A stretch of DNA of 64,000 bases, taken from Panulirus ornatus. Lineage: Eukaryota; Arthropoda; Malacostraca; Decapoda; Palinuridae. Shown here piece after piece: positions 37,058 to 48,590 of the stretch. The translations under genes were made by a program, and so were the position numbers. Position 1 is the first letter of the stretch. The number at the start of each line of letters is the position of its first letter. The notes beneath the pieces were generated by a model. The model was not told where the DNA came from. It worked only from the letters and a program-made list of their open reading frames with translations, and searched no databases. The stretch is from positions 22,023,517 to 22,087,516 of the forward strand of contig NC_092241.1 of the NCBI RefSeq assembly GCF_036320965.1, given 5' to 3'.

Positions 37058-38558
37058 AATTTGACTGTGATAAAGTGTGACACATACCCACTATTTGATT
37101 GTGATAAGGTGTGACACATAACTACTATTTGATTGTGATAAGGTGTGACACATAACTACTATTTGATTGTGATAAGGTGTGACACATACCTACTATTTGA
37201 TTGTGATAAGGTGTGACACATACCCACTATTTGATTGTGATAAGGTGTGACACATAACTACTATTTGATTGTGATAAGGTGTGACACATATCCACTATTT
37301 GATTGTGATAAGGTGTGACACATAACTACTATTTGATTGTGATAAGGTGTGACACATACCCACTATTTCATTGTGATAAGGTGTGACACATAACTACTAT
37401 TTGATTGTGATAAGGTGTGACACATACCTACTATTTGATTGTGATAAGGTGTGACACATAACTATTATTTGATTGTGATAATGTGTGACACATTCCTACT
37501 ATTTGATTGTGATAAGGTGTGACACATAACTACTATTTGATTGTGATAAGGTGTGACACATACCTACTATTTGATTGTGATAAGGTGTGACACATACCCA
37601 CTATTTGATTGTGATGAGGTGTGACACATACCCACTATTTGATTGTGATAAGGTGTGACACATACCCACTATTTGATTGTGATAAGGTGTGACACATACC
37701 TACTATTTGATTGTGATAAGGTGTGACACAAACCCACTATTTGATTGTGATAAGGTGTGACACATACCTACTATTGTTTGTGATAAGGTGTGACACATAA
37801 CTACTATTTGATTGTGATAAGGTGTGACACATACCTACTATTGTTTGTGATAAGGTGTGACACATACCTACTATTGTTTGTGATAAGGTGTGACACATAC
37901 CTACTATTGTTTGTGAAAAGGTGTGACACATACCGACTATTTGATTGTGATAAGGTGTGACACATACCTACTATTTGTGATAAGGTGTGATACATACCTA
38001 CTATTGTTTGTGATAAGGTGTGACACATACCTACTATTGTTTGTGATAAGGTGTGACACATACCTACTACTATTTGTGATAAAGTGTGACACATACCTAC
38101 TATTTGATTGTGATAAGGTGTGACACATACCCACTATTTGATTGTGATAAGGTGTGACACATACCCACTATTTGATTGTGATGAGGTGTGACACATACCC
38201 ACTATTTGATTGTGAGAAGGTGTGACACATACCCACTATTTGATTGTGATAAGGTGTGACACATACCTGCTATTTGATTGTGATAAGGTGTGACACATAC
38301 CTACTATTTGATTGTGATAAGGTGTGACACATACCCACTATTTGATTGTGATAAGGTGTGACACATACCCACTATTTGATTGTGATAAGGTGTGACACAT
38401 ACCCACTATTTGATTGTGATAAGGTGTGACACATAACTACTATTTGATTGTGATAAGGTGTGACACATACCTACTATTTGATTGTGATAAGGTGTGACAC
38501 ATACCCACTATTTGATTGTGATAAGGTGTGACACATACCCACTATTTGATTGTGATAA
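37058..38558 (+). repeat. 34-bp minisatellite (TATTTGATTGTGATAAGGTG type)
   Basis: About 44 units of GTGTGACACATACCCACTAT followed by TTGATTGTGATAAG. Variable positions are mainly ACCCA/ACCTA/AACTA after CACAT. A 31-32 bp variant lacking part of TTGATT (CTATTGTTTGTGATAAG) is clustered at about 37765-38090. Homogeneity is high, so the array is recent. It stops abruptly at 38558, where LINE copy G begins, and does not resume. Confidence 0.96.
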
Positions 38559-38889
38559 GAGAAGAGGGAGACCAAATTGGAGGTGGGAAGATGGAGTGAA
38601 AAAGATTTTGTGTGATTGGGGCCTGAACATGCAGGAGGGTGAAAGGAGGGCAAGGAATAGAGTGAATTGGAGCGATGTGGTATACCGGGGTTGACGTGCT
38701 GTCAGTGGATTGAATCAAGGCATGTGAAGCGTCTGGGGTAAACCATGGAAAGCTGTGTAGGTATGTATATTTGCGTGTGTGGACGTATGTATATACATGT
38801 GTATGGGGGGGGGTTGGGCCATTTCTTTCGTCTGTTTCCTTGCGCTACCTCGCAAACGCGGGAGACAGCGACAAAGTATAATAAATAAA

Positions 38890-38897
<8 letters not shown>
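38559..38897 (+). mobile_element. RTE-like LINE copy G, short 3' end
   Basis: Severely 5'-truncated. It starts within the RRRGRPNWRW codons directly inside a 34-bp satellite unit and keeps the last 45 codons (to the stop at 38694). The short 3' UTR and an ATAAATAAATAAA tail follow and merge into (TA)n. The match to copy I is nearly exact. Confidence 0.88.

Positions 38898-38983
<86 letters not shown>
38898..38983. repeat. (TA)n microsatellite
   Basis: A pure TA tract growing out of the tail of LINE copy G, with copy H starting directly after it. Confidence 0.95.
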
Positions 38984-38984
<1 letters not shown>

Positions 38985-39456
38985 GTGGTATACCGTGGTT
39001 GACGTGCTGTCAGTGGTTTGAATCAGGGCATGTGAAGCGTCGAGGGTAAACCATGGAAAGTTGTGTGGGGCCTGGATGTGGAAAGGGAGCTGTGGTTTCG
39101 GACATTATTGCATGACAGCTAGAGGCTAAGTGTGAACGAATGGGGCCTTTGTTGTCTTTTCATTGTGCTACCTCGCACACATGAGGGGGGAGGGGGATGG
39201 TATTCCATGTGTGGCGAGGTGGCGATGGAAATGAATAAAGGCAGACAGTGTGAATTGTGTGCAAGGGTATATATGTATGTGTCTGTGTGTGTGTATATAT
39301 ATGTGTACTTTGAGATGTATAGGTATGTATATTTGCGTGTGTGGACGTGTATGTATATACATGTGTATGGGGGTGGGTTGGGCCATTTCTTTCGTCTGTT
39401 TCCTTGCGCTACCTCTCAAACGCGGGAGAGAGCGACAAAGCAAAATGAATGAATAA

Positions 39457-39461
<5 letters not shown>
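38984..39461 (+). mobile_element. RTE-like LINE copy H, long 3' UTR only
   Basis: It starts in the last codons of the LINE ORF (TGTGGTATACC), so it is almost entirely 3' UTR. It shows the long UTR form: after GGAAAGTTGTGTGG comes an extra block with its own CTACCTCGCACACATGAGG module (39168-39190), and then the common end. The tail is (AATG)(AATA)n followed by (TA)n. The UTR frames at 39132-39456 are not genes. Confidence 0.85.

Positions 39462-39520
<59 letters not shown>
39462..39520. repeat. (TA)n microsatellite between two LINE tails
   Basis: A pure TA tract lying tail-to-tail between plus-strand copy H and minus-strand copy I. Confidence 0.95.
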
Positions 39521-39524
<4 letters not shown>

Positions 39525-39721
39525 TTATATTTTAGTATACTTTGTCGCTGTCTCCCGCGTTTGCGAGGTAGCGCAATGAAACAGACGAAAGAAATGGCCC
39601 AACCCCCCCCCATACACATGTATATACATACGTCCACACACGCAAATATACATACCTACAGAGCTTTCCATGGTTTACCCCAGACGCTTCACATGCCTTG
39701 ATTCAATCCACTGACAGCACG

Positions 39722-42718
39722 TCAACCCCGGTATACCACATCGCTCCAATTCACTCTATTCCTTGCCCTCCTTTCACCCTCCTGCATGTTCAGGCCCCGA
39801 TCACACAAAATCTTTTTCACTCCATCTTTCCACCTCCAATTTGGTCTCCCTCTTCTCCTCGTTCCCTCCACCTCCGACACATATATCCTCTTGGTCAATC
39901 TTTCCTCACTCATTCTCTCCATGTGCCCAAACCATTTTAAAACACCCTCTTCTGCTCTCTCAACCACGCTCTTTTTATTTCCACACATCTCTCTTACCCT
40001 TACGTTACTTACTCGATCAAACCACCTCACACCACACATTATCCTCAAACATCTCATTTCCAGCACATCCATCCTCCTGCGCACAACTCTATCCATAGCC
40101 CACGCCTCGCAACCATACAACATTGTTGGAACTACTATTCCTTCAAACATACCCATTTTTGCTTTCCGGGATAATGTTCTCGACTTCCACACATTTTTCA
40201 AGGCTCCCAAAATTTTCGCCCCCTCCCCCACCCTATGATCCACTTCCGCTTCCATGGTTCCATCCGCTGACAGATCCACTCCCAGATATCTAAAACACTT
40301 CACTTCCTCCAGTTTTTCACCATTCAAACTCACCTCCCAATTGACTTGACCCTCAACCCTACTGTACCTAATAACCTTGCTCTTATTCACATTTACTCTT
40401 AACTTTCTTCTTCCACACACTTTACCAAACTCCGTCACCAGCTTCTGCAGTTTCTCACATGAATCCGCCACCAGCGCTGTATCATCAGCGAACAACAACT
40501 GACTCACTTCCCAAGCTCTCTCATCCCCAACAGACTTCATACTTGCCCCTCTTTCCAAGACTCTTGCATTTACCTCCCTAACAACCCCATCCATAAACAA
40601 ATTAAACAACCATGGAGACATCACACACCCCTGCCGCAAACCTACATTCACTGAGAACCAATCACTTTCCTCTCTTCCTACACGTACACATGCCTTACAT
40701 CCTCGATAAAAACTTTTCACTGCTTCTAACAACTTGCCTCCCACACCATATATTCTTAATACCTTCCACAGAGCATCTCTATCAACTCTATCATATGCCT
40801 TCTCCAGATCCATAAATGCTACATACAAATCCATTTGCTTTTCTAAGTATTTCTCACATACATTCTTCAAAGCAAACACCTGATCCACACATCCTCTACC
40901 ACTTCTGAAACCACACTGCTCTTCCCCAATCTGATGCTCTGTACATGCCTTCACCCTCTCAATCAATACCCTCCCATATAATTTACCAGGAATACTCAAC
41001 AAACTTATACCTCTGTAATTTGAGCACTCACTCTTATCCCCTTTGCCTTTGTACAATGGCACTATGCACGCATTCCGCCAATCCTCAGGCACCTCACCAT
41101 GAGTCATACATACATTAAATAACCTTACCAACCAGTCAACAATACAGTCACCCCCTTTTTTAATAAATTCCACAGCAATACCATCCAAACCTGCTGCCTT
41201 GCCGGCTTTCATCTTCCGCAAAGCTTTTACTACCTCTTCTCTGTTTACCAAATCATTTTCCCTAACCCTCTCACTTTGCACACCACCTCGACCCAAACAC
41301 CCTATATCTGCCACTCTGTCATCAGACACATTCAACAAACCTTCAAAATACTCATTCCATCTCCTTCTCACATCACCAGTACTTGTTATCACCTCCCCAT
41401 TTACGCCCTTCACTGAAGTTCCCATTTGCTCCCTTGTCTTACGCACCCTATTTACCTCCTTCCAGAACATCTTTTTATTCTCCCTAAAATTTAATGATAG
41501 TCTCTCACCCCAACTCTCATTTGCCCTTTTTTTCACCTCTTGCACCTTTCTCTTGACCTCCTGTCTCTTTCTTTTATACTTCTCCCACTCAATTGCATTT
41601 TTTCCCTGCAAAAATCGTCCAAATGCCTCTCTCTTCTCTTTCACTAATACTCTTACTTCTTCATCCCACCACTCACTACCCTTTCTAAACAGCCCACTTC
41701 CCACTCTTCTCATGCCACAAGCATCTTTTGCGCAATCCATCACTGATTCCCTAAATACATCCCATTCCTCCCCCACTCCCCTTACTTCCATTGTTCTCAC
41801 CTTTTTCCATTCTGTACACAGTCTCTCCTGATACTTCTTCACACAGGTCTCCTTCCCAAGCTCACTTACTCTCACCACCTTCTTCACCCCAACATTCACT
41901 CTTCTTTTCTGAAAACCCATACTAATCTTCACCTTAGCCTCCACAAGATAATGATCAGACATCCCTCCAGTTGCACCTCTCAGCACATTGACATCCAAAA
42001 GTCTCTCTTTCGCACGCCTGTCAATTAACACGTAATCCAATAATGCTCTCTGGCCATCTCTCCTACTTACATAAGTATACTTATGTATATCTCGCTTTTT
42101 AAACCAGGTATTCCCAATCATCAGTCCTTTTTCAGCACATAAATCTACAAGCTCTTCACCATTTCCATTTACAACACTGAACACCCCATGCATACCAATT
42201 ATTCCCTCAACTGCCACATTACTCACCTTTGCATTCAAATCACCCATCACTATAACCCGGTCTCGTGCATCAAAACCGCTAACACACTCATTTAGCTGCT
42301 CCCAAAACACTTGCCTCTCATGATCTTTCTTCTCATGCCCAGGTGCATATGCACCAATAATCACCCACCTCTCTCCATCAACTTTCAATTTTACCCATAT
42401 TAATCGAGAATTTACTTTCTTACATTCTATCACATACTCCCACAACTCCTGTTTCAGGAGTATTGCTACTCCTTCCCTTGCTCTTGTCCTCTCACTAACC
42501 CCTGACTTCACTCCCCAGACATTTCCAAACCACTCTTCCCCTTTACCCTTGAGCTTCGTTTCACTCAGAGCCAAAACATCCAGGTTCCTTTCCTCAAACA
42601 TACTACCTATCTCTCCTTTTTTCACATCTTGGTTACATCCACACACATTTAGGCACCCCACTCTGAGCCTTCGAGGAGGATGAGCACTCCCCGCGTGACT
42701 CCTTCTTCTGTTTCCCAT
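39722..42718 (-). CDS. RTE-like LINE polyprotein: APE endonuclease + reverse transcriptase, 998 aa
   Basis: An uninterrupted ORF from an ATG in the context TAAAATGGG. Endonuclease, residues about 18-262: N24 in CLNVCG, E53 in LSETKLKG, Y124 in GAYAPG, D160/N162 in VMGDLNAK, D228 in LLDYVLID, and SDH at 254-256. These are the expected catalytic positions for nicking target DNA. A basic, coiled-coil-prone linker (about 355-430, KYKRKRQEVKRKVQ) follows. RT, about 500-790: GLDGIAVEF, motif A FMDLEKAYDRV (D637), motif B GLRQGCVMSPWLFN, and catalytic FADD at 743-746. The C-terminal region has LYGCEAW (867-873) and a basic RRRGRPNWRWKDGVKK. All key residues are present and length is normal for RTE proteins, so it may encode an active enzyme. 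Activity is inference. Confidence 0.93.
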   Translation of the reverse strand: MGNRRRSHAGSAHPPRRLRVGCLNVCGCNQDVKKGEIGSMFEERNLDVLALSETKLKGKGEEWFGNVWGVKSGVSERTRAREGVAILLKQELWEYVIECKKVNSRLIWVKLKVDGERWVIIGAYAPGHEKKDHERQVFWEQLNECVSGFDARDRVIVMGDLNAKVSNVAVEGIIGMHGVFSVVNGNGEELVDLCAEKGLMIGNTWFKKRDIHKYTYVSRRDGQRALLDYVLIDRRAKERLLDVNVLRGATGGMSDHYLVEAKVKISMGFQKRRVNVGVKKVVRVSELGKETCVKKYQERLCTEWKKVRTMEVRGVGEEWDVFRESVMDCAKDACGMRRVGSGLFRKGSEWWDEEVRVLVKEKREAFGRFLQGKNAIEWEKYKRKRQEVKRKVQEVKKRANESWGERLSLNFRENKKMFWKEVNRVRKTREQMGTSVKGVNGEVITSTGDVRRRWNEYFEGLLNVSDDRVADIGCLGRGGVQSERVRENDLVNREEVVKALRKMKAGKAAGLDGIAVEFIKKGGDCIVDWLVRLFNVCMTHGEVPEDWRNACIVPLYKGKGDKSECSNYRGISLLSIPGKLYGRVLIERVKACTEHQIGEEQCGFRSGRGCVDQVFALKNVCEKYLEKQMDLYVAFMDLEKAYDRVDRDALWKVLRIYGVGGKLLEAVKSFYRGCKACVRVGREESDWFSVNVGLRQGCVMSPWLFNLFMDGVVREVNARVLERGASMKSVGDERAWEVSQLLFADDTALVADSCEKLQKLVTEFGKVCGRRKLRVNVNKSKVIRYSRVEGQVNWEVSLNGEKLEEVKCFRYLGVDLSADGTMEAEVDHRVGEGAKILGALKNVWKSRTLSRKAKMGMFEGIVVPTMLYGCEAWAMDRVVRRRMDVLEMRCLRIMCGVRWFDRVSNVRVREMCGNKKSVVERAEEGVLKWFGHMERMSEERLTKRIYVSEVEGTRRRGRPNWRWKDGVKKILCDRGLNMQEGERRARNRVNWSDVVYRG

Positions 42719-42840
42719 TTTAGAAAGTTAATACAAGGAGGGGAGGATTTCCGGCCCCCCGCTCCCGTCCCCTCTAGTCGCTTTCTACGACACGCGAGGA
42801 ATACGTGGGAAGTATTCTTTCACCCCTATCCCCAGGGATA
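42719..42840 (-). promoter_or_regulatory. 5' UTR / putative internal promoter of LINE copy I
   Basis: A 120-bp leader shared with copy E (7396-7528), with part of copy L (55041-55085), and in diverged form with copy Q (62492-62635). It starts with a TATCCC/GGGATA inverted repeat and contains CACGTATTCC, CGCGTGTCGTAG and a GC-rich GGGGACGGGAGCGGGGGG stretch. Non-LTR elements commonly carry an internal promoter here. That role is inference; no TATA box or initiator is certain. Confidence 0.6.
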
Positions 42841-42846
42841 ATATAC

Positions 42847-42893
<47 letters not shown>

Positions 42894-42903
42894 TATATAT
42901 ACA
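42841..42903. repeat. (TA)/(CA) microsatellite upstream of LINE copy I
   Basis: TA, then about 18 CA units, then TA. This is the counterpart of the tract at 7256-7395, in the same position relative to the LINE 5' end. Confidence 0.95.
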
Positions 42904-43218
42904 TATGAAAAATGTAAGAAACAATTTAGAAAACAAACTTTTAGCTTGAAATGAATGAAAAAATGAACGTCACATAATGGTTCAACCTCTGGCTATGGAA
43001 AAGGAAATGTACAATTTATTCACACAAACGTCAATAGCAGTTCTCATCAATTTCACCACTGAATCAATAAGCTTCAATGTCCAAGCTACATTTTTCTCCA
43101 ACTTCACTATTTTCTTGTCAAAACACCATGCATGAAAACTATCACTCCAGTAACACAACTATAAACATTTACTTCCCCTTTAAAAAGTTCTGGGGAAGTC
43201 TGTCTCGATACACTGCGG
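42904..43218 (-). repeat. Duplicated block upstream of a LINE 5' end (second copy)
   Basis: Reverse-complement match to 6938-7255 with scattered substitutions and small indels. Shared phrases include CATAATGGTTCAACCTCTGG and TTCTTGTCAAAACACCATG. Identity ends near CGATACACTGCGG (43218), after which the two loci differ. Confidence 0.8.
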
Positions 43219-43266
43219 CGAGGCGACGCGACGCTGACACAATCACTGTCACAATATCACAATATC

Positions 43267-43371
<105 letters not shown>

Positions 43372-44320
43372 GGGAGAATGAGATGGGAGAATGTCTCTAG
43401 CAGTTAATGAATGTTATGCACAATTAAGGAAACCTTTGAAATATACAGAAACAGTTGTAATTAATGCAGGATTTTGTAGTTTGTAAATATGAATAGTGAT
43501 CAGCAAAAGTCATCGTAGATTGTAGAATTAGCAGCTGTTGGTGTGAGGATTCTGGTAGGTCACAGGAGGGGCTGGTAGTTGTCGATTTTTATTACTTATG
43601 ATATAATTTTGGCAGCGTTAGTAGACCCGTTGAGTACCTCTAGCAGCTGATGAAGGGCTCTCAGGAAGTGACGTAGGGTTTTGTTTACTGGTGAACGAAT
43701 CTAGACACTGGATTATAAAACAGATGCTTCCAGAAGAACTCTAGTGGTCAGGTAAGAGGTTCTCGTATACAATAGTTTTAAGATTTGACAGGACACTAAA
43801 AATCTATGAAAGGTTTTGGCCGATTCTGTGGGCTTATGGAGAGGTCTAGAAGTTTACAGATGGTTCTGGTTGTTAATGGAAGACTATACGAACCGATAAG
43901 TATATCTGGTATAGTTTTAGAAAGATTCTGGTAGTCAGTGGAGAAATCTGATTGCGGACAGTCAGCTTTAGTGTGTGGTAGATGGATTCATTAGTTGATG
44001 GAGTGATGTGGTAATTGGGGAAGATAGCCAGCAGTTGTTGTATGGCTCTAGTGTTTGATGAAGGATTCTGCTCGCTGACAGAGGGTACTGGTAGTCTGAT
44101 GGCAGGTTGTAACAGTCAGTATTCGGTGGACGACTCTGGTGGCTGATGGAGCCACTTGAGGTTGATTTGGACGATTATATCACCCCTACTCCTTAATAGT
44201 GAAAGAATTCTACAATATTCTTTGATGTATGAATTCCTCTCTGAAGCTCACCGTGGATTTTCGTTTCTTACGATCCTAGACCGAAAGAACCTTTAGAAGC
44301 CCCTAGAAACTGGTTGGTGT
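43372..44320. repeat. Very degenerate tandem-like region (TGGTAGT..GATGGA words)
   Basis: Between about 43540 and 44170, phrases such as CTGGTAGTYGATGGA, GATTCTGGT and GGCTCTAGTG recur every 30-45 bp, which suggests an old minisatellite. The remainder is unassigned. No gene recognised. Confidence 0.45.
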
Positions 44321-45917
<1,597 letters not shown>

Positions 45918-48590
45918 AAATGTCGTTTCCCAGGCATCACTCCCACACCCCTAACCAGACTCTGCTTCCCAGCTATCATTTCCACACCCCTGACCAGACC
46001 GCTAGCCACCAACCATCAGTCCCACACTTCTGACCAGAATCTTTCCCCTAGTCACCACTTTCACTTACCTGAGCAGACTCCGGTCCCCAGCCATCATTCT
46101 CACACACCTAACCAGACCAAGATCCCAGTCAACCTTTCCACCACCCTGACCAGAATCCGATCCCAGCCAACTCTCTCCCTCCCCTAACTATATTCTGGTC
46201 CCTAATTATAACTCCTACACCCTTGATCAGACCTTAGTCCCCAGCCATCACTCCCATACCCATACCAGACTCTGGTCCCCAGCCATAGTTCCCACACCAC
46301 TAACCAAACTCCTGTCTCCAGCTATCACTCCCACACCCCAGACCAGACTCTGGTACCCAACCATCATTCCCACATCCCAGACCAGACTCCCTCAACCCTA
46401 AACAGACTGCGGTCCTCAGCCATTACCCTCACCTCCATAACCAGAATCCGATCCCCAGCGATAATTCCCAAACTCCTGACCAAACTCCGATCCCCAAACA
46501 TTCCCACACCAGAGATCAGACTCCAGGCCTTACACATCATTCTCACACTCCTGACTAGACTCTGGCTAGGGATCAGAGACTGGTCGGCGATTTGGGATTG
46601 ATGACTGGGAACAATGGCCTGGTTAGTGGTGTGGTAGTTGTAGTTTTGGCCCAGTGTCTGGGTAGGGCAGTGAAAGGGGTGGCTGGGGACCGGAGTCTCC
46701 TTAGGTAAGTGAGGGATGGGTGAGGACAAAAGTCTAGTCAGGGGTGTGTGACTGATGGCTGGTGACATGCGTTCTGATCAGGGATGTGTTAGTGATGGCT
46801 GGGGACCCGAGTCTGGTCAGGAGTGTAGGAGTGATGGCTGGGGACCCGAGTCTGGTCAGGAGTGTAGGAGTGACGGCTGGGGAGCGGAATCTGTTTGTGT
46901 GGGAGCGATGACTGGGTAACTGAGGTCTGGTCAATGGTGTGGAGGTAATGATTGGGGAATGTAGTCTGGTCAGAGATGTGAAAATGATGGCTAGGGACCG
47001 GGGTCTGGTTAGGAGTGTAGAGTTAATGACTTGGGAATTGAGTCAAGTCAAAGGTGAGGAAATGATGGTTGGGAACCGGAGTTTGGTTAAGATTGTGGGA
47101 ATGATGGCCTTGGACCGGATTCTAGTCTAGTCTAGACTCGGGTTCCCAGTCGTCATTCCCACACCACTGACCAGACTCTTATCTCCAGCCATCATCCCCA
47201 CACCCGTGACCAGACCCCCAGTCCCAAGCCATAACTCCCACAACCCTAACCAGACTCCAGTTCCCAACCATCATTCCCATACTCGTGACCAGACTCCAGT
47301 CTCCAGCCATCACCTCTACATCCCAGACCAGGCTCTGATCCTCAGTCTTCGCTCTCAAACCTCTGACCAGACTCCAGTCTCTAACCATCATTCCCACATC
47401 CCTAACCAGACCATGGTCCCCAGCCATCATTTTTACGCCCCTGATCATACTACGATCCCCAGCCACCCCTCTCACTTCACCAACTAGACTATGATCCCCA
47501 ACCATCACTCCCACATCCCTAATCAGACTTCAGTCCCAAGCCTTATTTCCCACATCCCTGATTAGATTCCGTTTCCCAGTCATTATTCCCACACCTCTGA
47601 CTAAACTCCAGTCCTAAGCCTCATTCCCACACTCCTGACCAGACTCCAGTCCCCAGCCATAACTCCTATACCCTTTAACACATTCCAGTCCGCAACCATT
47701 ACTCTCACACACCCTGACCAGTATGAAGTTCCAGAACAACATCCTGCCACTCCTGACCAGACGACTCTGGTCCCCAGCCATCACTCCCACACCTTGACCA
47801 AACTCTAATCCCCAGCCATCACTCCCACACCTTGACCAAACTCTAATCCCCAGCCATTACCCCCATACTCTTGACCAGACTTGAGTCCCCAGCCATCACT
47901 CACACACCCCTGACCAGACTCTGGTGCCCAGCCATCATTCCACACCTCTTACCATTCTCCGGTTTCCCAGCCATTATTCCCACATCCCTGACTAGACGAC
48001 AGTTCTCAGCCACCCTTGACACACCTGGTTCTCAGCCATCACTCCCAAAACCGGTCCCCAGTCATCACTCCCAGACTCTTAACCAGATTTTGGTCCCCCG
48101 CCATTGCTCCCACACCCCTGACGAGATTCAGGTCCCCAGCCATCACTCCCACACCCTTGCCCAGATCCCATGTCCCCAACCATTACTCTCACACCCCTGG
48201 CCAGACTTAGGTCCCCAGCTATTACTCCCACACCTTTGCCCAGACCTTGTGTCACCAGCCATCACTCCCATACCTCTGACCAGACTACGGTCCCCAGCCA
48301 TCACTCCCACTCCCTTGAACAGACGCAGGTCCCCAGCCATCACTCCCACTCCCTTGAACAGACGCAGGTCCCCAGCCATCACTCCCACTCCCTTGAACAG
48401 ACGCAGGTCCCCAGCCATCACTCTCACTCCCTTGAACAGACGCAGGTCCCCAGCCATCACTCTCACTCCCTTGAACAGACGCAGGTCCCCAGCCATCACT
48501 CTCACTCCCTTGAACAGACGCAGGTCCCCAGCCATTACTCCCACACCTTTGCCCAGACCTTGTGTCACCAGCCATCACTTGGGGACGACC
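45918..48590. repeat. 38-39 bp minisatellite with an inverted middle part
   Basis: The unit is near CCAGCCATCACTCCCACACC followed by CCTGACCAGACTCTGGTCC. Plus orientation runs from 45918 to about 46562, inverted orientation from about 46562 to 47126, and plus orientation again to 48590. A homogenised block of six to seven exact 39-bp units lies at about 48293-48530 (CACTCCCTTGAACAGACGCA). Because 39 is a multiple of 3, several frames stay open on both strands (for example 47871-48641 and 48143-48568). They encode 13-residue repeats and are most likely artefacts. Confidence 0.9.

Larger units (their letters stand above)
39521..42840 (-). mobile_element. Complete RTE-like LINE (copy I), about 3.3 kb
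   Basis: The only full-length copy in the window. On the minus strand it runs from the 5' terminal near-palindrome (TATCCCTGGGGATA, 42840-42827) through a 120-bp 5' UTR and one 998-codon ORF. A short 3' UTR (39721-39536) and a (TAAATAAA)-type tail (39535-39521) follow, flanked by (TA)n. Both ends sit against TA-rich microsatellites, so a target-site duplication cannot be defined by eye. Size and organisation (single ORF, APE-type endonuclease then RT, short UTRs) fit the RTE clade. Confidence 0.93.

Noticed and set aside
37058..38558. CRISPR-like array
   Set aside because: There are no unique spacers; the whole 34-bp unit is repeated, and the context is eukaryotic.
39132..39456. ORFs of 68-106 codons in the LINE long 3' UTR
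   Set aside because: They are composed of UTR and microsatellite sequence and are not conserved between copies.
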